Shown here: positions 55,294 to 62,644 of the stretch, piece by piece
Numbering within the stretch: the first letter of the stretch is position 1
Layout: the number at the start of each line of letters is the position of its first letter
NCBI GenBank assembly: GCA_046520405.1
Contig: JBKGHI010000003.1
Location: forward strand, 1 to 64,000
Length of the DNA: 64,000 nucleotides
Reading direction: 5' to 3'
DNA from: Myxococcus sp046520405
Lineage (GTDB): Bacteria; Myxococcota; Myxococcia; Myxococcales; Myxococcaceae
Position numbers and translations under genes: made by a program
The notes under the pieces: model-generated
Database searches by the model: none
What the model saw: the letters and a program-made list of their open reading frames with translations, nothing else
What the model was told of the DNA's origin: nothing

Positions 55294-55782
55294 GTGACTC
55301 CTCCATCGCCCTTCAAAGTGCTCTTCCTCTGCACGGGAAACTCTGCCCGCAGCATCCTGGCTGAGTTCCTGCTCAAGCGCTTGGGGGGTGAGCGCTTCGA
55401 GGTGCACAGTGCGGGTGCGGCGCCGAAAGGTGAGGTCCATCCCCTCGCCCTCCGGCTGCTTCGAGAGCGCTTCCGCATTCCCGCTGCCGACGCGCGCAGC
55501 AAATCCTGGGAGGAGTTCCGGGACGTGCGCTTCGACTTCGTCATCACCCTTTGCGAAAAGGCGCGCGAGTCCTGCCCGGTGTGGCCGTATCAGCCCGTCA
55601 TCGCTCACTGGGGAAGTGCGGACCCTTCGGCAGCAGAGGGCAGCGAGGCGGAGAAGGAGTCTGCCTTCCTCAAGGTGTCCATGGAGATCTCCCGCAGGCT
55701 GGAGCTGTTCCTCGCACTACCCATCGAGAAGCTAGACCGGCTACGCCTGACGGCGCTCACCCGCGGCATCGGTGAGAAGTAG
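55294..55782 (+). CDS. arsC: low-molecular-weight phosphatase-type arsenate reductase
   Basis: A 162-residue protein of the LMW-phosphatase/ArsC superfamily. The P-loop is VLFLCTGNSARS (Cys13 to Arg19). WEEFRDVRFDFVITLCEKA and the later ADPSAAEGSEAEKES fit the ArsC/LMW-PTP pattern with an unusual acidic insert. Start is GTG 55294; no in-frame ATG gives a complete P-loop. It is probably an arsenate reductase, given the operon; residual phosphatase activity cannot be excluded. Confidence 0.85.
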   Translation: MTPPSPFKVLFLCTGNSARSILAEFLLKRLGGERFEVHSAGAAPKGEVHPLALRLLRERFRIPAADARSKSWEEFRDVRFDFVITLCEKARESCPVWPYQPVIAHWGSADPSAAEGSEAEKESAFLKVSMEISRRLELFLALPIEKLDRLRLTALTRGIGEK

Positions 55783-55806
55783 CCGCCTTTCCAAGGAGTC
55801 GTCACG

Positions 55807-56208
55807 ATGAAGACGGTCATCTTCGCTTGCGTACACAACGCTGGCCGCTCGCAGATGGCGGCGGCCTTCTTCAACGCCCTGTCGGACCCAGCCAAGGCGC
55901 GCGCTGTGTCTGCTGGTACCCAGCCGGGAGAGCGCGTTCACCCCGAAGTGCAGGCTGCCATGACGGAGGTGGGCATCGACCTGTCGGGCGCCAAGCCTCA
56001 GCGCCTCACGGATGAGCTGGCCCAGGGCGCTCAGTGGCTCATCACCATGGGCTGTGGCGATGCCTGCCCGTACGTGCCGGGGCTGAAGCGCGGCGACTGG
56101 CCTCTGGAAGACCCGAAGGGCAAGTCGGTGGAGCGCGTGCGCGAGATTCGCGACAACGTGCGCGCCCGGGTGGTTGAACTCCTGGCCAGCGAAGGGTGGG
56201 CGCGATGA
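55807..56208 (+). CDS. arsC: thioredoxin-coupled arsenate reductase ArsC
   Basis: A 133-residue arsenate reductase of the thioredoxin-linked class: IFACVHNAGRSQMAAAFFNA holds the catalytic Cys8 and Arg, and WLITMGCGDACPYVP gives the relay cysteines Cys83 and Cys87, with VREIRDNVRARVVELL at the C-terminus. It reduces As(V) to As(III) for Acr3. It follows the first arsC by 24 bp with a good ribosome site (ccaaggagtc), and its stop overlaps arsN2. Confidence 0.92.
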   Translation: MKTVIFACVHNAGRSQMAAAFFNALSDPAKARAVSAGTQPGERVHPEVQAAMTEVGIDLSGAKPQRLTDELAQGAQWLITMGCGDACPYVPGLKRGDWPLEDPKGKSVERVREIRDNVRARVVELLASEGWAR

Positions 56209-56651
56209 TGCTCACCCTTCGGCCCGCCCGCCCCGCCGACCTCGGCGCAGTTGAAGCACTCCTCGCTGCCGCAGACCTGCCCCGACAAGGAGTGGCCGAC
56301 CACCTGCCTTACTTCCTCGTGGCAGAGCGCGAAGGCACGCTCGTGGCTGCAGCAGGGTTGGAGCTGTACGGGACGAGCGCCCTCCTTCGCTCCGTTGTCG
56401 TGAACGAGAACCAGAAGGGGAAAGGCGTGGGAGCAGAGTTGGTCCGGCGGCTCGTTGAGCGAGCCAGTGCAGATGGACTGGAAGCATTGTTTCTGCTCAC
56501 CACCACTGCTGCGGACTACTTCCCGCGCTTCGGCTTCGTTCGCATCGACCGTGCCTCTCTGCCCCCAGAGCTCCATGCATCCGAGGAACTCCGTGGAGCA
56601 TGCCCGGCGAGCGCGGTCGTGATGCGCCGCCGAATTGCGCGCCAATCTTAA
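56205..56651 (+). CDS. arsN2: ArsN2-type GNAT acetyltransferase
   Basis: A 148-residue GNAT-fold protein with LTLRPARPADLGAVEALLAA, LLRSVVVNENQKGKGVGAEL (acetyl-CoA-binding loop) and LFLLTTTAADYFPRFGFVRI. The last block matches the ArsN2 group found in ars operons, believed to acetylate arsenic-containing compounds. ATG 56205 overlaps the arsC stop, so it is co-translated. Last gene of the operon. Confidence 0.88.
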   Translation: MMLTLRPARPADLGAVEALLAAADLPRQGVADHLPYFLVAEREGTLVAAAGLELYGTSALLRSVVVNENQKGKGVGAELVRRLVERASADGLEALFLLTTTAADYFPRFGFVRIDRASLPPELHASEELRGACPASAVVMRRRIARQS

Positions 56652-56818
56652 CCCTTTGGCGTAGGGGCGTTATCTCCTCAGCGGGTGCGCCGAGTTGACG
56701 ATACCCTCCGCGCCTCGCTCGCATTGACGCGCTACTGACTCGGCCCGGACGCGCTTTGTGGCAGCGGCCGAGCTTTGGATGGGCACAAACACTCATCGAG
56801 TTTGGGCAGCTCCCTATA

Positions 56819-57178
56819 TTAAGGGCTGCCTTCTGAGTCATTTTGTAGCAAGGCTTGGATATCTTCCGGAATCGGCATGGGGGTGAAGATGCCCACGTTG
56901 GCGCCTCCAGTGTTGCCCAGGGGAGCGCGCCCGAGCCAGGAGCCAGGGGCAGCCAGGAGGAGGCGGGGCACTTGACCGAGCAACTCGCGGACGTCACTCC
57001 TTCTCCACGCGAAAGTGAACATGTGCCGGTGCACGCGAAGATGCGGCAGGGCATGGGCTTGGCTCAGGACGTGGGCACGCTCCAGCGCTCGCCATGCCTC
57101 TGGAAGGTTGCCCGCCGCTTCGGCGACGGCTGCGTGAGCGAGTTCATACTCAAAGTGTTTCTTCAACTTGGCCTTCAT
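56819..57178 (-). CDS. DUF3703 family protein, intact copy
   Basis: A 119-residue DUF3703 protein: KKHFEYELAHAAVAEAAGNL, AWRALERAHVLSQAHALPHL, FAWRRSDVRELLGQVPRLLL, and the family hallmark APLGNTGGANVGIFTPMPIP. Function unknown, but the family consistently accompanies CDF and Czc transporters. It is the last member of a minus-strand group with the CadC-type regulator, the Cys-rich protein and the HMA-CDF protein. Strong protein similarity to the frameshifted copy at 43413-43795 marks a duplicated metal-resistance cassette. Confidence 0.88.
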   Translation of the reverse strand: MKAKLKKHFEYELAHAAVAEAAGNLPEAWRALERAHVLSQAHALPHLRVHRHMFTFAWRRSDVRELLGQVPRLLLAAPGSWLGRAPLGNTGGANVGIFTPMPIPEDIQALLQNDSEGSP

Positions 57179-57421
57179 TGAATTGACCCCGAGTTGTTCA
57201 TTCCAAGTCTCGAGCCTGTTGTCTTGTACCTCAGTCCGGCTCGTCGAGGATGGGCGTCGTCACACTTGGACCGCAGCCACTTTCGTACGGAGTACCACCC
57301 GCGCAAGGGGGGCACACCCATTCCGAGGTGGCGATGCGTTTTCAGGTGTCGATGGAGGACTTCCTGGAGCAGGTTGTTGATCAGCGTTTTCCCAGTTTGG
57401 TTGAGCAGCATGGGCCCTCTT

Positions 57422-58261
57422 TCACGCCCGGAGACGAAGAATGCGTATTGCGCCAGAGAGGACGAGCATCGCGATGCCGAGGCCTACGAGGAGGTCGGGG
57501 TAGGGGGACTTGGTGAGAGCGACGAGGATTCCCGCCGCGATGACACCGAGGTTCGCCAGCACATCGTTAGTGGAGAAGATGTAGCTGGCCTTCATGTGGG
57601 CCCCGCCCTTTCGGTGACGGAAGATTAGCAGGAGGCACGTCACGTTGGCGGCGAGAGCGAGCGAGGCCACCCCCAGCATCCAGGTGGGCTCCGGCTCGCT
57701 GCCAAAGAGGAAGCGCCGTCCCACTTCGAAGAGGGCACCCAGTGCGAGCGCTATTTGCAGATAGCCACTGAGGTGCGCGGCGCGCAGCTTGTGTGCGGCC
57801 GTACGGCCCACCGCGTAGAGGCCCAGGCCGTAGACCATGGCGTCGGCGAGCATGTCTAGGGAGTCCGCGAGGAGGCCCGTTGACTGGACGAGCCAGCCTG
57901 CGACGAGCTCGGCCACGAACATTATCCCGTTGATGGCCAGTAGCACCCAGAGCGTGCGGGCCTCCGTGCCCGCGTCCTCGCCGGCCTCCGGCATGCCCTC
58001 TTCTGCGGCCGCACCTCCGTGCGTCTCGACAAGTTGGGCGCCGAGCCCGAGCGGTTCCAGGCGTCCTGCCACCGCGGATGCCGTGCCCCTCGCATGCCAG
58101 ACGGTGAGGCGCCTTTCGGGCAAGTTAAAGGCGAGAGCGCGCACCATGGGCAGGCCTTCGAGCGTCATGCGCACGGTACGCTCCTCAGAGGGGCAGTCCA
58201 TGCGGGGCACCTTGAACTCGCTCCTGTCGGTGGTGTCTGGAGGATTATTGTCGTTTTGCAT
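57422..58261 (-). CDS. CDF-family transporter with N-terminal HMA-like domain
   Basis: A 279-residue fusion. ATG 58261 begins a ~75-residue heavy-metal-associated-like domain (SEFKVPRMDCPSEERTVRMT, VRALAFNLPERRLTVWHARG), where one Cys and an acidic residue replace the usual CxxC. Then come about five to six membrane segments of a CDF transporter: WVLLAINGIMFVAELVAGWL, LLADSLDMLADAMVYGLGLY (TM2-like Asp residues) and KASYIFSTNDVLANLGVIAA. It lacks a long cytoplasmic C-terminus. A longer in-frame start is not supported. Probably exports Zn/Cd/Co-type ions. Confidence 0.85.
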   Translation of the reverse strand: MQNDNNPPDTTDRSEFKVPRMDCPSEERTVRMTLEGLPMVRALAFNLPERRLTVWHARGTASAVAGRLEPLGLGAQLVETHGGAAAEEGMPEAGEDAGTEARTLWVLLAINGIMFVAELVAGWLVQSTGLLADSLDMLADAMVYGLGLYAVGRTAAHKLRAAHLSGYLQIALALGALFEVGRRFLFGSEPEPTWMLGVASLALAANVTCLLLIFRHRKGGAHMKASYIFSTNDVLANLGVIAAGILVALTKSPYPDLLVGLGIAMLVLSGAIRILRLRA

Positions 58262-58536
58262 TGGATGTCGTCTCGACAGAAAAAGGGGGAGAGGAGGCCG
58301 GGCGCCCCGGCAGAGGGCCAGCCGTGCGCCGCCTCGCATGAATGGCGGCGCGGTACTCGTCACCACGGCAGTCCATCCATTCCGGCGCCCGAGGCGGCAG
58401 ACCGCGCCTAGAGAGGCAAGTGCGGTGTCCGCTCGTGTGGCTTACGATGTGAGAGGAGGGAGGTGCGTCCGCACAACGCCACAGCGAAGTACTGCAGCGC
58501 TGCCAGGGCGCACCTCTTCCGTGAGCGTTTCGGGGA

Positions 58537-58875
58537 CTACGCTTTGGGCGGCTGGAACAGCCCTTCGCTCACTGGTGCCATAGGGGCGTGCGGTGCCAGC
58601 AGCGGCGCGTCGAAGGAAAGGCGTGCTTCAACGAGGAGGGGCGGTGCAGCCGGCATGATAGCCGGAGGGCATTTGGCGCACGGGCCCATGGGGCAGCTTG
58701 GAGGGCACTCCTCGTCCTCGAGCGAGCCCGCGCAGTCAGTAGCACACTCCGGCTCATCGAAGCCCAGCGCGGCAAGCGCGTACCGAGGAGAGCCGGAATA
58801 GGTGAGTGCCAACAGCACCACCAGTAGGATGCGCCCAAGGGCGATGATGCGCTGCAGGGGGCGGACGCCCTTCAC
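58537..58875 (-). CDS. small Cys-rich exported protein, paralogue of 52186-52488
   Basis: A 112-residue protein with a hydrophobic leader (IIALGRILLVVLLALTYSG), a Cys cluster (CATDCAGSLEDEECPPSCPM, then GPCAKCPP), a Pro/Ala-rich region, and the C-terminus LFQPPKA. GTG 58875 overlaps the stop of the ArsR-type regulator, so it is co-translated with it. The same architecture and the ending shared with 52186-52488 suggest one family of periplasmic metal-binding proteins. Confidence 0.72.
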   Translation of the reverse strand: MKGVRPLQRIIALGRILLVVLLALTYSGSPRYALAALGFDEPECATDCAGSLEDEECPPSCPMGPCAKCPPAIMPAAPPLLVEARLSFDAPLLAPHAPMAPVSEGLFQPPKA

Positions 58876-59270
58876 GCAGCCTCCTTGCCCTCAAGCTGCC
58901 TGACGGCGTCGTGGATTAGCCCCTTCGCCCAGGTACTGGCGAGGGAGTAATACACGAGCTTGCCGGCGGCCCGGTACTTCACCAGTCCCAAGTGTCGCAG
59001 TTGCTGAAGCTGCCGCGAGGTGGTGGCCATGGAGCGTCCAACCAAGTAGGCCAAGTCGCAGACGCACAGCTCAGAGAGTGAGAGCGCATGGAGTAGCCGC
59101 AGACGGGTCGGGTCTGAAAAAGCGCCCAGCAGTTCCGCCGCCTGCTGGGCCGCGTCGACGCTCAGCAGTTGGGGTTGGACAGCCTCCACCTTCGCCTCGT
59201 CGACTAAGTCCACCTGACAGGCGTCGGCGGAGAGTGGAGTCGTCTCCTGGGGGGCTCGCTGTTGCCGCAT
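58872..59270 (-). CDS. ArsR/SmtB-family regulator of CadC type
   Basis: A 132-residue metal-responsive repressor. AAELLGAFSDPTRLRLLHAL is the family signature; SELCVCDLAYLVG gives Cys69, Cys71 and Asp72, the CadC/CmtR-like alpha3 metal site, and Cys18 in the N-terminal tail could complete a Cd/Pb/Zn site. The recognition helix is MATTSRQLQQLRHLGLVKYR. ATG 59270 is preferred because an operator-like inverted repeat overlaps it and the upstream frame is not protein-like. It leads the operon of Cys-rich protein, HMA-CDF transporter and DUF3703. Confidence 0.9.
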   Translation of the reverse strand: MRQQRAPQETTPLSADACQVDLVDEAKVEAVQPQLLSVDAAQQAAELLGAFSDPTRLRLLHALSLSELCVCDLAYLVGRSMATTSRQLQQLRHLGLVKYRAAGKLVYYSLASTWAKGLIHDAVRQLEGKEAA

Positions 59271-59286
59271 ATTCACATTTGCATAT
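59269..59286. promoter_or_regulatory. candidate SmtB/CadC-type operator
   Basis: ATATTCA-catt-TGCATAT is an inverted repeat matching at 6 of 7 positions per arm. It covers the start codon of the regulator gene, in an AT-rich patch (atatataa) unlike the surrounding DNA. This placement and the ATAT-TCA half-site resemble ArsR/SmtB operators. Confidence 0.5.
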
Positions 59287-59753
59287 ATAAGCAAGTGACG
59301 CGTTTGGGTCAACCCTTCCACGCGACTTGTCTCGCCTTCCCTCGCAACCGGAGTGCAAGGATCTCCGTGAGCAGCAGTCTGCTCCAGGACGAAAGAATCG
59401 CCGCAGCACTGAGTCCTGCGATGCCAGCGGTGGCCGGCTGTCCCCACGAACTGCCGAGCACAAATGCCGAAGTAGCGAAGGAGGTACGGACTCGCGTTCG
59501 TCCAGCCTCCAAAGACGAAAGCCAAGTTGTCCACCGCGAGGCCGTTTCAGGCCACCGGCCCAGCATGAACGCGGCTCCCCACTGCATGAATGAGCCAGTC
59601 GAGGTGCATAGCGAGCAGTGACTTCATGTTCTCCCTCGCGGCCACCCGCCTGCCCCAGGGCTGAAGCGGCACGAGCATTAACGTGCCCCAGCAAGGACGA
59701 GCCGCAGACTGGGAGTGCCCAGTTGAAGGCCAGCAGCGCGACCGGGGCCACGC
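59287..59753. other. 467-bp gap; one doubtful small ORF
   Basis: Between the CadC-type regulator and the hydroxylase gene. A 92-codon minus-strand frame (59309-59587) has a membrane-like composition (GIAGLSAAAILSSWSRLLL), but it has no clear start signal and no recognised family, so I do not call it a gene. The promoter of the regulator operon should be near 59287-59330. Confidence 0.45.
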
Positions 59754-60644
59754 TCAGGCTTCCTTGCTGCCTTGAAAGGGCTTGAGTAGCTGTGCCCAGT
59801 AGCCCACTGGGAAATCCGGCTCCTTGGCGATGCCGAGATCATCCGAAGAGAACCGCTTTTCGGGCGCGTAAGACCACGTGCCCAGCAGGTAGTCCCAGAA
59901 ATTGGTGAATAGACCGAAGTTGACGTCGCCGATGCCTGCCCACTTGAGGTGATGGAAGCGGTGCCCTGCATTGAGCGCCAGCAGGTACTTCAGCGGCCCC
60001 ACCGTGTAGTCCGCGTTCGAGTGCTGCATGAGGAGTTGCACGCACGAGAGTGCGGCGAGCGCTGAGGCGATGCTCGAGGGAAGCCCAATGAGAAGTAGTG
60101 GCGCCACCCCCACCGTCATCTCCAAGGCTTGGTGCAGAGGGTGCTTCATCAGCCCATTGAAGCCGTAGAAGCGCTTTACAGAATGATGTACGGCGTGGAG
60201 TTGCCAGAGAGCGGGCACGCGGTGGCTCAACCAGTGCGTCAGGGTGACGCCGAAGTCGAACACCAGCACCGCGAGGAGTACCTGGAAAACAAACGGCCAT
60301 TCATGTGGCCATGCGTCGCACACGGTTGCCAAGCCTGAAAGAAGCGGCAGCGCGAGAATTGATAGGATATTGGAGGCTTCGTTGACAACGAAATGCACAA
60401 GGTCTCGCCCGACGTCTCCGTGGGGTCGATTCCAGTCTGGCTCGTAAGGGATGGCGCGCTCGGCAAGGAAGGACACTCCGATGGCTGCTATGAGGAGCCC
60501 GCCAAGCCACAGTTTCGAGGCGCCGCCGTGGACAAGGGCAAGGGCTGCACCGTTGATGCCGAGGAGCATGAAGAGCGGGTAGCCCACACGCAGTGTCTGG
60601 CGCGCCAAGCGCGTGGGAGGGGATTCAGCGGAGGTAGTCAGCAT
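59754..60644 (-). CDS. sterol desaturase/fatty acid hydroxylase family membrane protein
   Basis: A 296-residue integral membrane di-iron hydroxylase. Membrane segments are YPLFMLLGINGAALALVHG and LWLGGLLIAAIGVSFLAERA. The His boxes are THWLSHRVP, LHAVHHSVKRF and AGHRFHHLKWAG, with HSNADYTVGPL between; together they give the His ligands of the family. The C-terminal domain includes NFGLFTNFWDYLLGTW. ATG 60644 is chosen; the frame continues upstream without protein-like sequence, and another ATG (60668) is possible. Substrate is unknown; lipid or hopanoid/sterol modification is typical. Confidence 0.88.
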   Translation of the reverse strand: MLTTSAESPPTRLARQTLRVGYPLFMLLGINGAALALVHGGASKLWLGGLLIAAIGVSFLAERAIPYEPDWNRPHGDVGRDLVHFVVNEASNILSILALPLLSGLATVCDAWPHEWPFVFQVLLAVLVFDFGVTLTHWLSHRVPALWQLHAVHHSVKRFYGFNGLMKHPLHQALEMTVGVAPLLLIGLPSSIASALAALSCVQLLMQHSNADYTVGPLKYLLALNAGHRFHHLKWAGIGDVNFGLFTNFWDYLLGTWSYAPEKRFSSDDLGIAKEPDFPVGYWAQLLKPFQGSKEA

Positions 60645-60691
60645 GTGAGGAGGGTGGCATCGCCGCATCGCCGCTGACTTGGAAGAACTGG

Positions 60692-61483
60692 CTACTTTGC
60701 TGGTGCGAGCGGACGCTCGCTGACCCACTCGATACCCCGCGCCACCTCCGAGGGAGCAAGACCGAACATTCGGCGGAACGCATTGCTGAGGTGCGAGCTG
60801 TCCGTGAAGCCTGCGATGTGAGCGGCTTGGGTGAGAGTCGCGCCGTCCTGGAAGGCTTCCGTCGCTCGACGGAGGCGAAGCCAAAGGATGTAGGGACGCA
60901 GCGGGATGCCAACGCTTGTAGAGAAAAGATGTCCTAAGCGCCCAGTGGACAGGCCTACCTCTTCTGCGAGCGCGCGCTGGCTTACGTCTCCCGCTTCAAT
61001 GCGCCCCGGGAGAAGCGTAACGAGGCGCTTTATCGCAGGGTGCACCGCGCTGGGGGAAATTGCCTCGCCTACCAACCGCATAAGCGACCCTTCCACAAGT
61101 CGCATCCAGTCAGCGGCATGCAGCAGCTCGGCCGGAAGTTGCACACGAAGTAGAGGCGTCCCCGCATGAACCCACTCTGCTGAAGCCTTGCCCACCTCGA
61201 GCTGCCGTAACCTGCGGCCTATCAGGTCGTCCGGGTCCACGAAGACGAGCAACGCACGCGCCGCCCCGTGCTCAATGCGATGAGCGGTGTCCGGAGGAAT
61301 GACGGCCACCGTCCCCTCCGCGCGGCGTCCGCGCGCGTCTACGAGCGCGAGCAGTCCCTCAGTCGCGCGAATGAGCTGGAACGCGTGGTGCGAATGTTCT
61401 TGAGTTGGGCCAACAGCCCCCAGGTACGCGAGCCAGCGCGGGCCTACCATCGCTTGGCCTAGCCATCTCTGTTCACGAGGCAC
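60692..61483 (-). CDS. AraC-family transcriptional regulator
   Basis: A 263-residue regulator. The N-terminal cupin-like sensor part contains HSHHAFQLIRATEGLLAL and VAVIPPDTAHRIEHGAARAL. The C-terminal ~100 residues hold two helix-turn-helices: LAEEVGLSTGRLGHLFSTSV and AAHIAGFTDSSHLSNAFRRM, with FGLAPSEVARG. Start is GTG 61483. It lies just upstream of the hydroxylase gene on the same strand (48 bp) and may regulate it. Confidence 0.9.
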   Translation of the reverse strand: MPREQRWLGQAMVGPRWLAYLGAVGPTQEHSHHAFQLIRATEGLLALVDARGRRAEGTVAVIPPDTAHRIEHGAARALLVFVDPDDLIGRRLRQLEVGKASAEWVHAGTPLLRVQLPAELLHAADWMRLVEGSLMRLVGEAISPSAVHPAIKRLVTLLPGRIEAGDVSQRALAEEVGLSTGRLGHLFSTSVGIPLRPYILWLRLRRATEAFQDGATLTQAAHIAGFTDSSHLSNAFRRMFGLAPSEVARGIEWVSERPLAPAK

Positions 61484-61992
61484 TCCCGCCTTCTATCAGG
61501 ACTGAAGCGCCATGAGGCGCGCGTTTCAGGCTACGTGCGACGGGCCCTGGGGCTGACTGCGGCGCACCAGGAATGGGGCCAAGGGGAACTCCTTGCCCCG
61601 TTGGCATGCGGAAGAGGGTCAGACCTTGCTTTTGGTCATCCTGCCGCGGGTTCGTCGGCACAAGAACTCGGCAGCCGCGAGCTCCCCGCCCAATTGTCAT
61701 GACGCACGTATGACGCAGCGACCGGGGTTGGTCACACTCCACCCGCCGGATTATGGACTCCTCCTTGTGGAGGAGCCGCCCTGGAGTCGTGCGCTCCGAG
61801 GGCCCATTTCTTGGGCGGGGCGCTCGTCGAGGCAGCGGAATCAGGCGTCGAGGTAACCAGTGGGTGGCAAGAGGGTTGCCAGGATGGTCGAGTGGACTGA
61901 ACCTGTTGGGTTGCATTTGTAGGTTCAAGCAGGAATTTCCCGCTGAAGGAACTTGCCGTCTTGGGGCGGGCGTAGCTGTGCTGCGGCTCCCC
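61484..61992. other. 509-bp divergent gap, nothing recognised
   Basis: Separates the AraC-type regulator (minus) from the RDD gene (plus) and should contain both promoters. I saw no gene, RNA or repeat that I can support. Confidence 0.5.
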
Positions 61993-62607
61993 ATGTCCGA
62001 CTTCCGCGAGGCCGTTGAATCGATTTCGGAAGCCCAATGCTCGGAGCACCCAGGCTTCTCCGCTGACGGTGCATGTCCTCGTTGCGGCACCTTCGTCTGT
62101 GCCTTCTGTGCGTTGTCCTGGGCGGGCCGGTGCTTCAAGTGCGTTCATGCCGCTCCTGAGCTGGCGACGCGCAGGGCCCGGCTCGCGGCAAGCCTTGTCG
62201 ATGGTGCCGCGCTCCTGCTCCCGTGCCTGCTCCTGGGCGTCCTCCGGTGTCTGGCCATTCCGGACGAGGCGGCGATGAAGGCTCCGGTCGTCTACGCCCC
62301 GGCGCTCCTCGTGTTGTTCGTGCAGGCGAGCCTGATTCGAGGGACGGGGGCGAGTCTCGGCAAGAGGCTCCTGGGAATCCGCGTCGTCCGAAGAGATGGC
62401 CGTCCGGCGGAGGTGTGGCGGATCGCGCTGCTGAGGAACGTGCTCCCGATGGCGCTCTGCGGCTACTTCGGCTGGCTTGGCCTCGTGGACGCGCTCTTCA
62501 TCGTTGGAGAGGAGCGGCGATGCCTCCACGACTGGGTGGCTGGCACTCGCGTCGTGAAGGCACCTCGAGTGCAGTGCTCCTTCGCTGCGCGGCTCGTGAC
62601 TGGCTGA
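61993..62607 (+). CDS. RDD-family membrane protein with N-terminal zinc finger
   Basis: A 204-residue protein. Residues ~14-58 have a B-box-like Cys/His finger (AQCSEHPGFSADGACPRCGT, FVCAFC, CFKC). The RDD domain follows, with ATRRARLAASLVDGAALLLP, GTGASLGKRLLGIRVVRRDG, RPAEVWRIALLRN and RRCLHDWVAGTRVVKA carrying the conserved Arg/Asp residues. Three to four membrane segments are visible. ATG 61993 is chosen because the finger starts just after it. RDD proteins with this finger are frequent in myxobacteria; function unknown. Confidence 0.85.
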   Translation: MSDFREAVESISEAQCSEHPGFSADGACPRCGTFVCAFCALSWAGRCFKCVHAAPELATRRARLAASLVDGAALLLPCLLLGVLRCLAIPDEAAMKAPVVYAPALLVLFVQASLIRGTGASLGKRLLGIRVVRRDGRPAEVWRIALLRNVLPMALCGYFGWLGLVDALFIVGEERRCLHDWVAGTRVVKAPRVQCSFAARLVTG

Positions 62608-62644
62608 AGCGTTGGGTTCTGATTCCCTTCACCGCGAAGGGATA

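Noticed and set aside
57175..57516. Short open frames between DUF3703 and the HMA-CDF gene
   Set aside because: Frames on both strands are under 90 codons with no recognisable family or start signal.
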